A stretch of 64,000 nt of DNA, from assembly GCF_021049285.1 (NCBI RefSeq), contig NZ_CP088017.1, positions 3,793,380 through 3,857,379 of the forward strand, read 5' to 3'. This DNA comes from Ruania halotolerans (GTDB lineage: Bacteria > Actinomycetota > Actinomycetes > Actinomycetales > Beutenbergiaceae). Positions 12,225-21,739 of this stretch are shown piece after piece. Every line of letters begins with the position of its first letter. Within the stretch, counting starts at the first letter, position 1. Position numbers and translations under genes: made by a program. The notes beneath the pieces are model-generated. The model saw nothing but the letters and a program-made list of their open reading frames with translations, was not told the origin of the DNA and searched no databases.

Positions 12225-12255
12225 GTCGTGCTCCCGTTGGTAGGATATAGTACGT

Positions 12256-12268
12256 TGCTAAGATAGCA
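12256..12268. promoter_or_regulatory. Candidate operator TGCTA-N3-TAGCA (site 2)
   Basis: TGCTA AGA TAGCA lies between the GH89 gene and the sulfatase pair, 32 bp upstream of the first sulfatase ATG. The arms are identical to site 1 at 4023-4035. A -10-like TACTAT on the minus strand (about 12252-12247) follows immediately, so the site would sit over the core promoter. It supports common control of the importer, regulator and sulfatases. Confidence 0.6.
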
Positions 12269-12312
12269 TCATCATCTCACTGCACCATATCCACTCGCGG
12301 CAGTCCCGCATC

Positions 12313-14517
12313 TCAGCTGATCGGCTCGCGGTACCGGGCCACCAGTTCGGTCGCGATGGCGGTCAGGTCCCCGCTGGGCTCCGTCGGCCCGATGGTCACC
12401 TCGTCCGCCCAGGACTCCTCGAATCTCACGACGGCGTCCCGCAACTCGGTGAGATCGCCCTGACCACCGTGGGTGGCCACCTGGGTGAGCCAGTCGATCC
12501 AGATCTGCCAGCGCGGTGAGTAGAACCCGCCGAGCAGCCCCGCCCAGTGACGACCGGAGTAGTCGTGCAGCCCGGAGGTCTGCTTGGCCCACACGGTCAG
12601 GAGGCGGCGCGCGTCGCGCACCAGCGTCTGCTGCTCGCCGGCGTCAGCACCCCATCGGGCGGCATCGGTGAGCCAGGTGCCCAGGAGCCGCTCACGCTGA
12701 GTCCCGGCCAGCCGGTCCAGGTCGGCCAACGCCCGGGTGAGGAGACCACCGTGGTGAGCAACGCCGTCGGGATCTGCCGCCTGGGCGGCCGCGGAGAGGG
12801 CGCGGATTGTGGCACGGCTGCGTTGCGCGATCAGGTGGGTGAGCACATCCACGAGGTCGTTCGCCAGGGCGGGTGTGGCGCCCGTGTGGCTGGCCACCTC
12901 GAGCAGGTGGCCGGCGGATTCGGCGATCGCGGGCAGATCCCCTTCCACGGTCGGGTCCGACTCGGCATCGATGTTCGCCGAGATCAGCACCGGTGCGTCC
13001 GGGTCGAGGAACTCCCCCGCGCTGCGCTGGCGGGCGAAGGGCGGATCCACGTCCCACGGGCGTGCGATCAACGGCGAGGGGATGGATCTACTCGCGCCAG
13101 GCCGGTAGAGCGTGGTCACCAGCAGGTCCCACGCGCGGCTGGCCGCATCCTTCGCCGACGGCGGAGCGTCCGCCAGGTCGTAGCGTTGCCATGCGTAGTC
13201 GCGCACCCAGGTCTCGACCTCCGGCGTGTGCCAGGTCAGGTCCGTGGCGAGCTCGTAGAAGACCGGGTTGTTCTCGATCGCCTCCATCGCGAGACCGGTG
13301 CCGACCAGCTGGCCGACCTGGTGCTGCCCTTCCCGGGCAGCGTCGAGCACGCCGCCGAGGTCACGGGTCAGGCCGTGCAGATCGCCGTGCACGGAGAACC
13401 GGCCGCCGAAGTTGTGCACCGCGGACCACAACCACGGGGTGCTGGAGATGCCGCGGCCGTCGCCGGCGACCGGGGCGTGCTCGGCCCACAGGTCCAGCAC
13501 CAACAGTCGGCCCGCGGGCACGGCACCTGTGACGGCGGCGATCCGCTCGGTGGTCCAGAACTGCCGGTGGTAATGGAACGGCCATCCCTGCATCACCCAG
13601 ATCGCATCCGGGTCGGTCGCGGCCATTCCGGCATAGACGGCGCGGGTGTGCTCGGCCAGCCGCTCCGGCTCACCGGTCGGCGGGATTGACTCGATGAACG
13701 GGTCGGCGCTGTAGAGGTGGTCGGTACCGAGCAGTTCGGTCTGCGCGCGAGCGACGGCATCGGCAATATTCGCGAACCGCGGTTCGCAGGCATCGAGCAG
13801 CGCCGTGGAGAAGCCCTGCCAGGTGGTGCGCGGGGTGTCGGCACCAGCGAGGGAGTCCGGTACGTGCCCGCCGAACGCGGGCAGCACAGCCCGCATGCCC
13901 AACTCGCGCTGCCGAGCGAGGATGCGCTGAGCAAGGCTCAGGCGTTGGTCGAACCAGCTGGCCGGCAGCGGTCCGCCGAGAGCATTCGTGCAGCCCATCA
14001 GCGTCCAGGGCAGGTGGGCTGCGGAGCCGAGCCAGGCTCGGACATCGCCCGGGGCGGCGCCCTGCTCGGTGAACGCCCGGGCCAGAACCGCCTCGTGAGC
14101 CACCATCATCAACGGGGTGGTGATGCCATGCAGCGCCATCCAGTCGATCTCGCGCTCCCACCGCTCCCAGTCCCAGTACGGCGCCGAGTAGCCGGTGGTC
14201 ACCACGTTCAGGTAGTAGCGGTGCTGAGCTGGTGTGGAGCGCCGCACCGGAGCGGCGTCGGGCCACGCGCCGTCGACCGAGAGTGGGAGCGCGCTGTCCC
14301 AGGTGACCTGCACCCCGCAGACGTCCTTGAGGTAGGCGTACAGTCCGGCGCACGCCGCAGGCGTGTCGGTCGCTCGTACCTGGACCACGCCGTCCCGGGC
14401 GGCGTACTCATAGCCTGGGGATTCGCCGTCACCATGGGTGACCCGCAGGCCCTTGGCATGGCCGAGCACCCGGAGGGCGAGCTGTTCGACCGCGTGGGCG
14501 TTGACGGGTGTGGTCAT
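12313..14517 (-). CDS. Alpha-N-acetylglucosaminidase, glycoside hydrolase family 89
   Basis: 734 residues, in the size range of bacterial GH89/NAGLU enzymes. Tilted N-terminal domain, then a (beta/alpha)8 barrel from about residue 95 (RYYLNVVTTGYSAPYWDWERW). The two catalytic glutamates match the family: Glu276 in YSADPFIES and Glu412 in GTGLAMEAIENNP. It cleaves terminal alpha-linked GlcNAc, for example from heparan-type or mucin-type glycans. No signal peptide is seen. Start ATG 14517 overlaps the upstream Gfo/Idh stop (ATGA), so the two are one operon. Its closeness to the sulfatases suggests a joint role, but it has a different promoter. Confidence 0.9.
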   Translation of the reverse strand: MTTPVNAHAVEQLALRVLGHAKGLRVTHGDGESPGYEYAARDGVVQVRATDTPAACAGLYAYLKDVCGVQVTWDSALPLSVDGAWPDAAPVRRSTPAQHRYYLNVVTTGYSAPYWDWERWEREIDWMALHGITTPLMMVAHEAVLARAFTEQGAAPGDVRAWLGSAAHLPWTLMGCTNALGGPLPASWFDQRLSLAQRILARQRELGMRAVLPAFGGHVPDSLAGADTPRTTWQGFSTALLDACEPRFANIADAVARAQTELLGTDHLYSADPFIESIPPTGEPERLAEHTRAVYAGMAATDPDAIWVMQGWPFHYHRQFWTTERIAAVTGAVPAGRLLVLDLWAEHAPVAGDGRGISSTPWLWSAVHNFGGRFSVHGDLHGLTRDLGGVLDAAREGQHQVGQLVGTGLAMEAIENNPVFYELATDLTWHTPEVETWVRDYAWQRYDLADAPPSAKDAASRAWDLLVTTLYRPGASRSIPSPLIARPWDVDPPFARQRSAGEFLDPDAPVLISANIDAESDPTVEGDLPAIAESAGHLLEVASHTGATPALANDLVDVLTHLIAQRSRATIRALSAAAQAADPDGVAHHGGLLTRALADLDRLAGTQRERLLGTWLTDAARWGADAGEQQTLVRDARRLLTVWAKQTSGLHDYSGRHWAGLLGGFYSPRWQIWIDWLTQVATHGGQGDLTELRDAVVRFEESWADEVTIGPTEPSGDLTAIATELVARYREPIS

Positions 14518-15881
14518 GCTGTCAGCTCCACCGTCTGCCCGGCGTGGCGGGAACGTTCGGCGGCGAAGGCGATCCGGTGGCTACGCTCGGCGTCACGGAG
14601 CTCGGTCGGTAGTGCGGCGGTCTGCCCCGACCGCCACTGCTGCACCTGCTCGACAAACTCGTGCATCAAGCCATCGTCGCCACCGGCATGGCCGTCGCTC
14701 TCCCGTCGCCCCGGACGATCGGCCAGGTCCGGGTCCGAGGTGGGCCCAGCGGAGATGGTCCACGTCTCATCGTCCGGGAGGCCAGAGCGCCCCTGCACAT
14801 CACGGTCCCACCGTGACCACTCGTGCACGGTGTCGCCGCGAGCGGGCAGGAACCGGCGCACCTCCAGCTCGCCGGTATCCAGCCGCCCACTGATCTCCCC
14901 GTGCGAGCCCAGGATCCGGATCGTGCGCGTGTTGGATGCGGTGAACGCACCGATCCGCAGGGTGGCGAGCACGCCGGTGCCGAAGGAGATGGTGACCACT
15001 TGGTGGTCCACCTGATTGTTGTCGCTGCGGTACACGCACCGACCGTACGGACCGTCCTGCAGGGCGGCGAGCCGGCCGGCGTCACTGGTATCCCTCGTAA
15101 CGGCGGTGACTGGCCAGGTGTGGTGGCCGCAGAGCCGGTCGAGATAGAGGCGCGGGGCGTAGAAGGGGCAGGTGTCGGCGGCGGGGCAGCCGTCCGTGCA
15201 CCGCTCGGGCGCACCTTCTGGTGCGTGCTGGGGTGTGAAGTGGGTCAGTGTTCCGGAGGAGGACACCGACTCGGCTGGTTCGTCGATCAGCCAGGTGAGC
15301 AGGTCCAGGTCGTGGCAGGACTTGGCCAGCAGCATCGGACTCGACTCCTCGGCGCGGCGCCAGTTGCCGCGCACGTAGCTGTGCGCGAAGTGCCAGTAGC
15401 CGATGTCCTCGGTCTGGTCGATGTGGATCAGCCTGCCGATGGTGCCCTCGTCGATGAGCCGCTTCACCGTGCGGTAGAAGTTCGTGTACCGGAGCACGTG
15501 GGCGACCCCGACGAATGCGCCGGTCTCGGTGATCGCTGCCGACATCGCGTCCAGCTGTTCCTCAGTGGGAGCGAACGGCTTCTCCACCAGCAGGGCGTAG
15601 CCCTTGCGGGCACCGGTGACCACCGGGCCGTCCCGGATCAGGTCCGGGGTCGCCACGACGAGACCGTCACTGAGACGGTCGCGAGCCAGCAGATCGGACC
15701 AGGTGGCGAACTGCCGCTCTGCGGGGATTCCGTGGTCCTCGGCAAACTCCGCGCGACGCATCGGGTCCGGTTCGGCGACCGCCACTACACGAGCCCGATC
15801 GGGGTAGCGCAGGCAGTAGTCGCCGTACGCCTCCGCGCCTCGATGCCCGGCGCCCACGACGCTCAATGTCACTGCAGTCAT
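14514..15881 (-). CDS. Gfo/Idh/MocA-family oxidoreductase
   Basis: 455 residues. An N-terminal NAD(P)-binding Rossmann fold (VVGAGHRGAEAYGD, about residues 6-20; VEKPFA, about 96-101) is followed by a C-terminal substrate domain. A Cys-rich insert (ERCTDGCPAADTCPFY) resembles the small cysteine cluster seen in one Gfo/Idh subgroup found with glycosidases. The start is ATG 15881 because GAGG lies 9 nt upstream; the in-frame ATG three codons earlier touches the GAGG. Translationally coupled to GH89, so it probably oxidises the released amino sugar or a related sugar. The substrate is unknown. Confidence 0.85.
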   Translation of the reverse strand: MTAVTLSVVGAGHRGAEAYGDYCLRYPDRARVVAVAEPDPMRRAEFAEDHGIPAERQFATWSDLLARDRLSDGLVVATPDLIRDGPVVTGARKGYALLVEKPFAPTEEQLDAMSAAITETGAFVGVAHVLRYTNFYRTVKRLIDEGTIGRLIHIDQTEDIGYWHFAHSYVRGNWRRAEESSPMLLAKSCHDLDLLTWLIDEPAESVSSSGTLTHFTPQHAPEGAPERCTDGCPAADTCPFYAPRLYLDRLCGHHTWPVTAVTRDTSDAGRLAALQDGPYGRCVYRSDNNQVDHQVVTISFGTGVLATLRIGAFTASNTRTIRILGSHGEISGRLDTGELEVRRFLPARGDTVHEWSRWDRDVQGRSGLPDDETWTISAGPTSDPDLADRPGRRESDGHAGGDDGLMHEFVEQVQQWRSGQTAALPTELRDAERSHRIAFAAERSRHAGQTVELTA

Positions 15882-16007
15882 CACGCTCATCCTCGGGTCG
15901 CGCCCTGCTCTGGATCCGGTCAGTACAGGTGCATGCTTGATCGGGCGATGACCTGGATGCAAGAAGCGCGGTCCGGATGAACGATAGTGATACTGTTCCT
16001 AGCCATC

Positions 16008-17033
16008 ATGGTAGAAACAGACACTCTGGAGCTGCTGGACCAGAAGGTGGTTGCAGCCCTGTTGGCTCACCCGCGATGCCGGATGAGCGCCCTGGCCGCC
16101 GCGGCTGGAACCAGTGCGCCGACGGTGTCACGCCGGCTCCACTCGTTGTTCGAGCGGCAACTGATCCGGGTGGTCAGCGTGATCGACCAGCAGCGCGCCG
16201 GTTACGGGTTCGCCGTCTTCCTCAGGTTGCGGTGCATCCCCGGTGCGAGCGCGGATGTCGCACAGGCTGTCGCGCAATGGCCGGAATCGGGCTATGTGTC
16301 AGTTGTCGGTGGCGATCTGGACTGCACGGCACAGTTGCATGTGCGGTCCACCAAGCACCTGATGGAGCTCCTCAACAGTCGCCTTACCCAAGTCCGCGGC
16401 GTGACCGGCAGCTCGACATCGAAGATCATCCGCCGCTTCTCCACCCCGCACGGCTGGTCCGGAGGTCTCGTGCCGGAGGCGACCCTGACCACCTTGCGTG
16501 CCGAGCGGCTCGATCACTGGTCCGAGGATCGGGCGTGCGACGCGCGCCCCATCGACGCGCTCGATCAGGCTCTGGTCGACCTGCTCAGCACCGACGGGCG
16601 GCGCAGCTGGCGAGATCTCGCCGAACACCTCCAGATCCAGCCGGCCACCGCTCGCCGACGGGTGGAGGCGCTCATGTCTGCCGGCCTGCTGCGGCTGCGT
16701 GCCGTGGTGCAGCCGGCGGTGATCGGGCAACCGGTGGTCGCCTCGCTGTGGTTGCGTGTGACGCCTGCACGGCTGGAGGCGGTCGGCCGGACGTTGGCAG
16801 CCCATCCGAACGTGCTGAACATCGCGGCCACCACCGGGCTGACGAACCTGAGCGGCGAGATCGCTACCTCCGACGACGACGCGCTCTACACCTTCCTGAC
16901 CGAGGAAGTCGGGCGGCTCCCTGGCGTGGCCGCCGTCGACGTCTCGGACGGCCTACAGGTCATCAAGCGAGCATCGCTCGTCTACGACCCGGAGCATCCA
17001 GAGCGAGTGCGGAGCGAGGTTACGCCGGGATGA
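16008..17033 (+). CDS. Double Lrp/AsnC-type transcriptional regulator
   Basis: 341 residues made of two successive Lrp/AsnC units: helix-turn-helix 1 at about 8-55 (RMSALAAAAGTSAPTVSRRL) with a ligand-binding RAM-like half, then helix-turn-helix 2 at about 185-235 (RRSWRDLAEHLQIQPATARRRV) with a second half. This is twice the usual 150 residues. It diverges from the Gfo/Idh-GH89 operon across a 126-bp gap and is the natural candidate for its regulator. No Shine-Dalgarno sequence is visible before ATG 16008. Confidence 0.85.
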   Translation: MVETDTLELLDQKVVAALLAHPRCRMSALAAAAGTSAPTVSRRLHSLFERQLIRVVSVIDQQRAGYGFAVFLRLRCIPGASADVAQAVAQWPESGYVSVVGGDLDCTAQLHVRSTKHLMELLNSRLTQVRGVTGSSTSKIIRRFSTPHGWSGGLVPEATLTTLRAERLDHWSEDRACDARPIDALDQALVDLLSTDGRRSWRDLAEHLQIQPATARRRVEALMSAGLLRLRAVVQPAVIGQPVVASLWLRVTPARLEAVGRTLAAHPNVLNIAATTGLTNLSGEIATSDDDALYTFLTEEVGRLPGVAAVDVSDGLQVIKRASLVYDPEHPERVRSEVTPG

Positions 17034-17106
17034 CCGGCGCTCCGAGCGCACCATGATGTCGCTCAGCCGGACACTCGAGGCGCATCGGAGAGGGACGGCC
17101 CGAGTT

Positions 17107-18333
17107 TCACGCCCAGAGCGCGCTGATGGGTGCAGCAACGATCCGATCGCCCAGCTCGAACGTGGCCGGCCCCGTGTGCAGCACGATGCCGCGCGCGAAT
17201 CGTGAGCCGAGACTGTCCCGGAACCACGTGAGATGCCGCGCGTCCTTCGCGGTCACCGCCGCAGCAGCCTTGATCTCGATGGCGACCACTCCCCGATGCC
17301 CGAGGTCGATCAGGAGGTCGACTTCGTGCCGACCATCGGAGGACCGCACATGGTGCAGGGTCCGCCGCCGGGTCGCGACGAGAACCGGGCGAAGCTGGGC
17401 AGCAACGAATGCGTCGATCATCCGCCCGAACAGATGACCGTCCGCCAGAATGTCGTCTATGTCCGCCTGCAACGCTGCGGCCGTGAGACCGGTATCAGTC
17501 ATGTAGACCTTGCGGCGGGAGGAGAGCCTCTTGATCCGGTTCGTCGTCCACGCCGGGGCGAGATCGACGATTCCGAGACCGGCGAGCAACTCGTCATAGC
17601 GGCGGGCCGTCCTCGCTGTAACGCCTGCGGCCGTGTAGAGGGTCGCGTCGCTGGGTGAACCGGCCGTGTTCTCGGCCAGGGCCATGAGGTACGCCATCAA
17701 TCGACCACCGTCGACTGTCGCACCGGCCGAGGCGAGATCGCTGTCGACGAACTGTTCGAGATAGTCGCCGTACCAACGCACCCCCGTGCGCTCGCCCAGC
17801 GCAGGCGTCGGCATGCCGCCGCGCACCGCGCGGCTGAGGTACCCGGGAAGGTCCTCTGTCGAGCGCGGCCCCTGAAGTTCGCCGTCGACCAGCCTGGGGA
17901 TAAGCACGTCCAGCTCAGGACCTCCGGCCAGTTCGGCTTCCGTCAGGCCGAACATGCGCAACCGCGCGATTCGCCCGGTGCCCGGCCACAACTCAGGCGC
18001 GTGATCGAAGCGGACGCTCCCGGTCAGAATGAATCCACCCGGCTCGGAACCCTCATCGGTCAGCCTCTTGATCGCCGGTAGCACCGCCGGAACGTTCTGC
18101 CACTCATCGATGAGCACAGGAGGCTCGAGGCGACGCAGCGCCGCATCGGGATCGCTGTGAAACTGCGCCGCTTCCGCGGGAACGTCCAACCGGACGATTG
18201 TCCGCGCGCGGCGTCGCGCAGTCGTGGTCTTGCCGCAGGCACGGGGCCCAGTGATGAGGACCGCCGGGGAGTCGTCAAGCAGGTCGTCCAGTACGGGATC
18301 AACGATCCGCGTGGTGTATTCACTGCTAAACAT
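17107..18333 (-). CDS. DUF4143 AAA-like ATPase
   Basis: 408 residues. The N-terminal AAA_14-type domain has a P-loop (GPRACGKTT, 29-37) and Walker B (VLIDEWQN, 73-80). The C-terminal DUF4143 domain ends in a PD-(D/E)XK-nuclease-like segment (HEVDLLIDLG; VVAIEIKAA), the usual architecture of this widespread, poorly understood family. The ATG at 18333 has no ribosome-binding site and a -10-like TATTCT lies 6 nt upstream, so it is probably leaderless. Three 13-bp repeats at 23-bp spacing sit just upstream. It stands alone next to decayed DNA, consistent with a mobile accessory gene. Confidence 0.88.
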   Translation of the reverse strand: MFSSEYTTRIVDPVLDDLLDDSPAVLITGPRACGKTTTARRRARTIVRLDVPAEAAQFHSDPDAALRRLEPPVLIDEWQNVPAVLPAIKRLTDEGSEPGGFILTGSVRFDHAPELWPGTGRIARLRMFGLTEAELAGGPELDVLIPRLVDGELQGPRSTEDLPGYLSRAVRGGMPTPALGERTGVRWYGDYLEQFVDSDLASAGATVDGGRLMAYLMALAENTAGSPSDATLYTAAGVTARTARRYDELLAGLGIVDLAPAWTTNRIKRLSSRRKVYMTDTGLTAAALQADIDDILADGHLFGRMIDAFVAAQLRPVLVATRRRTLHHVRSSDGRHEVDLLIDLGHRGVVAIEIKAAAAVTAKDARHLTWFRDSLGSRFARGIVLHTGPATFELGDRIVAAPISALWA

Positions 18334-18345
18334 AGACCGAGAATA

Positions 18346-18404
18346 CCAAATTTACACACGTCGTGCTGCCAAATTTACACAGGCACGACTGCTAAGCTTA
18401 CACA
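18346..18404. repeat. Three direct 13-bp repeats at 23-bp period (iteron-like)
   Basis: CCAAATTTACACA occurs at 18346-18358 and 18369-18381, and a variant CTAAGCTTACACA at 18392-18404. The period is exactly 23 bp, about two helical turns. The array overlaps the promoter region of the DUF4143 ATPase gene (on that strand TGTGTAAATTTGG). Its AT-richness stands out from the surroundings. It is probably a cooperative operator. Confidence 0.75.
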
Positions 18405-18462
18405 CCTGCGGGTGCTCACATCGCGACCTGCCTTCCCACACGTTCCCGGCGGGCTCGCGAGA

Positions 18463-19647
18463 TCACCCCGGCGGAAACGCCACCAACTGCTCGATCCCTC
18501 GCCCGGCCATGTATGCGGCGTCGTGCCGACGTTCGGCCCGGACCAGGGCCATCGGCTCCGGCTGCTGCAACCACACGGCCATCACGTCCAGGTCCGGAAT
18601 CCGGTCCGGTGGCAGCACCAGTGCGGTGCGTCGCGGCTCGGGCGCCGTCGCGGCCCCAGATCGCACCTGCTCGGCCAGCTCGGAGAACACCCTCCCGATG
18701 GGCTTCACCTCGTTGCCGACAGTCAGCAGCCCCAGCTCGTACTCGAGGTTCGCGAACGCCGAGAACCGGCGATCCACGTCGTGCGAGCACCACCAGGTGA
18801 TGCCATCCACCGACGGCGTCGCTACCGTCGCCGCCAGCAGTTCACCGGAGTAGCCGGTGGGGTCCGACACCCACTCAGGTGCCACGCCGAGCTCCTGCAC
18901 CCAGGCAGGCCGGACGCCGTCGGGCTGGGACGCCAGCGCCACCTGGACGAGGAAGTCGGCCACGCGCAGGCTTCCCCTGCTCACCGAACCGCGTGAGCGC
19001 ACCGCTGAGCCAGGTCCAGGCATGCGCCGCGGCCATCGAGCCCGTGCTCGCGAGCAGCTGCGGGCTGGGCGAGGGCTCATGACTGATCCACGGCCTCTGG
19101 TCCACGCCGATCACCACCTGATCGCGCGGAGCATGCTCGGTGATGGTCGCGACCATGGTGGCGCACCAGGCGTCGACCGTGGCCTCGTCGGCCGGGTTCC
19201 ACGCCGTGAGCACGTTCCGCTCGTTCCCGACGTCGTAGCCCCACAGGGCGGGATGACCCGCGGTCCGCTCGCACACCGCGGCCAGCAGATGCTGCTGCGC
19301 GGCGACCACCCAGGGGTCGGTGGAGATGTTGCGCTGGGTCTCGGCCGCCATATCCAGCAGCTAGGCGGGGCAGAAGTCGAAACCGGAGAGCCACCCGTTC
19401 AGCACGGTGACGCAGACCTGCAGGTCCCGTTCGCCGGCGAGGTCGAGCAGCTGCTCGGCCGGTCGAGCATGGCCGGCGAGACCCAGGCCGGATTCGGCTG
19501 GAACCAGGGCCAGATGCACTGGATCCGGATGTGATCCGCGCCGAGCGCGGCCACCGCGTCCAGGTCGCGGGCGATGCTGGCGGCGTCCCAGTCCAGCCAG
19601 CAGTAATACCAGCGCTGGGACGGGACGTAGTTCACTCCGATGCGCAT
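18463..19647 (-). pseudogene. Glycoside hydrolase (GH5-like) pseudogene
   Basis: Remains of a cytoplasmic beta-glycosidase of the GH5-like clan. The N-terminus (MRIGVNYVPSQRWYYCWLDW, from 19647) is in one frame. The frame then shifts near 19470 to QLLDLAGERDLQVCVTVLNG. An in-frame TAG at 19361-19363 follows CPA. The same frame continues as LLDMAAETQRN through the acid/base motif YDVGNERN, then shifts again near 18970 to the nucleophile region PAWVQELGVAPEW and the C-terminus. At least two frameshifts plus one nonsense codon mean no intact product. It is the last member of a decayed cassette with the FAD oxidoreductase and LacI remnants upstream. Confidence 0.8.
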
Positions 19648-19676
19648 GCACTCCTCGTCGAGCTCTCCCCGCCGAA

Positions 19677-19723
19677 CGCTGACTTCCTCGGCGTCTGGGC
19701 CGTGGACGCCGAGGAAGTCAGCG
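19677..19723. terminator. Perfect 19-bp inverted repeat, likely transcription-terminating hairpin
   Basis: CGCTGACTTCCTCGGCGTC (19677-19695) and its exact reverse complement (19705-19723) are separated by 9 nt, between the two pseudogenes. There is no T-tract on either side. Its perfection contrasts with the decayed flanking genes. It could be a factor-independent terminator of actinobacterial type or a remnant of a mobile-element hairpin. Confidence 0.6.
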
Positions 19724-19739
19724 GTCGCGCTCGGGGTGG

Positions 19740-21337
19740 TGTGTCAGTATTCTTCGACCCGTCGGGCCAGTGCAGTTCCACTCCGTCGGCTTCGAGGGCG
19801 GCTTGGAACTCCGCGCGCCCCTCGCCCTCGGCCACCTGGTGCGGTGTGGTTCCCTGCTCCAGGCACCAGGCCGCGAGCGCACCGGCGGATTCGCCGATGT
19901 TTCACTCCACCGGGTGCAACCGGAGCCCGCCGTTGGTGATGTGGGTGGTGCCGACATTCTTGCCGGCGGCCAGCAGGTTACGCATCCGCTGCGGTACGAG
20001 CGCACCCAACGGGATCTCGAACGGTGCGTTCGCGACGTCGATGTAGTTGTCGCCGCCGGTGGAGGGGTGCAGGTCGATGCGGTACATTCCCACCCCCACA
20101 GAATCATCGAACGTCGCCGGCTGGGCGTGCCCGCGCACATCCACGGACAGGTTCTGCTCGATCACGGTCCGCAGCGCCTTGGTGCGGCGTGACTCGCGGA
20201 TGTAGGGCGCCTGGGCGAAGCCGTCGTCGGTACCGGTGGCCTGCGGGACCAGGCGCAGCTCCGGCCAGCCCCTGCCGCCGTCGAGGCGCGGGGCCTCGGT
20301 CTGCAGCCAGTAGAACATGCTCAGCGCGAAGCGCTTGGCCTGGGCGAGGTGGTGCTCCACGTCCGGCACATCCACCACGGGCGAGTCCAGGTAGTCGATC
20401 ATCGGCCAGTTCACGAGCACCTGGTCACTCTCGTACGCCCCGGACTCGAACAGGTCCCGGGCGATGATGCGCCGGAAGGTCCACAGTTCCTTGTCCCCGG
20501 CCGCCTTGCGCTGGTCGGCGGTCTGGTTCAGCGGGTCGTCATTGATGTCCGGGGTGAAGGTCCTGGTCACGGCGGCCAACGTCCGCGGGTCCGGCGCGGT
20601 CAGCGAGAGCATCGGGTTGCCCCAGTACTCCGGTTCGTAGGAGCGCCAGTGGTCGTAGTCCTCCGGGCGCTCGATGGTGTGGTCGCCCTCGACGTGCTCG
20701 ATCACGAAGCACAGCTGATGGCCTGCTGGTTGTGAGGCTGCGCCTGCGCCGGCGCACTCGGCTCGCCGTAGGCGGAATGGGCTTCGAAGCCGGTCACGTA
20801 CTCGGCGCCGGTCAGCGGCAGCAGGTCGCCGAGCTCGGTGGCATCGAGGACGTAGCCGGCCCGAACCGTCGCCTCCTCGCCGGTGCGTACGTCCGCCACG
20901 GTGACCGCCCGGACCACGTCCCCCTCGACGTCGGCACTCACCGGGCGGGTGCGCTCAAGCACCCGGATCGCACCGGAGGAGCGGAACGGGGCGAGCATGC
21001 TCTCGATCACGGCGGCGGCCACGCGTGGCTCGGCACAGATGCGGCTGACCATGCCGGCGCCGGGGTTGAGGTCCTTCTTGGCCTTGGCAGCCTCGGTCAG
21101 GGGGTAGTGGTCGCGGTAGTAGTCGCGGATCCCCTCACGCAGCCGGCGGTAGGAGGCGGTGACGCCGAACTCCTCCACCCACGTGTGCTTATCGGCGGGC
21201 ACAGCCTGGCTGGTCAGCTGGCTACCGAGCCAGGGGCACTCCTCGGTCAGCACCACACGGCGGCCGGCTCGCGCGGCAGCCAGGGCAGCGGCCACACCGC
21301 CCATCCCTCCGCCGACGACCAGGACATCTGTCTGCAT
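19740..21337 (-). pseudogene. FAD-dependent oxidoreductase pseudogene
   Basis: Degraded FAD_oxidored-type dehydrogenase. The N-terminal dinucleotide fold (VLVVGGGMGGVAAALAA) starts at ATG 21337. Near 20715 a one-base loss turns the expected ISC-CFVIEHVEGD into ISCAS-stop, and the protein resumes in another frame (VIEHVEGDHTIERPEDYDHW). At 19902-19904 the family motif HPVEWNIGES has TGA in place of the Trp codon. The C-terminus (NIGESAGALAAWCLEQGTT) continues in frame, but its true end near 19740 is unclear. One frameshift and one nonsense codon make it inactive. It starts 1 nt after the LacI remnant's stop. Confidence 0.8.
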
Positions 21338-21338
21338 G

Positions 21339-21690
21339 TCAGTCGCTGCGTTTCTCCTCGGGCGCCGTCAGGGTGGTTCCGCTCACCGTGGCGCAGGCGA
21401 TGAGCGAACAGGTCTCGGTCAGGGAGGCGTCGATGAGGTCGGTGAGTACGCGCACGCACTGCCGGCCGAGCTCGGTCCGTAGTGGCACGAGCCGGGCGAT
21501 ACCGTCAGCACCAGGGGTGTCGCCGAGAGCGATGAGGCCGATGCCCTGGCTCGCCGCCCGCTCCCGTAGCGCCACAGCCCGCACCGGGTCCTCCACCACC
21601 ACCGCGGTGGCACTCCCGACGGCGGCCCAGTCCTCCGCAGGATCCTCACCCTCGGTGATACGCACCCGGGCCTGGACCCCGACGGCGTCC
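21339..21690 (-). pseudogene. LacI-type regulator, C-terminal remnant
   Basis: Only the distal sensor domain of a LacI/PurR-like regulator is recognisable: AVVVEDPVRAVALRERAASQGIGLIALGD, then RTELGRQCVRVLTDLIDASL and the closing C-SLIACATVSGTTL. The DNA-binding helix-turn-helix and the first sensor half are missing. The frame stays open to 21782, but the added part looks non-homologous and abuts a transposase tail. It once headed the oxidoreductase/glycosidase cassette and was probably truncated by the insertion element. Confidence 0.6.
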
Positions 21691-21739
21691 GTCGCCTCCG
21701 CGTACCCCTTCGCCCCGGTTTCGCCCGCCTCACCCGGCA

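Noticed and set aside
19902-19904. In-frame TGA in the HPVE-x-NIGES motif as possible UGA recoding
   Set aside because: The gene also carries an upstream frameshift, and a neighbouring pseudogene has TAG as well, so plain decay explains it; no selenocysteine element is seen and the family residue is Trp.
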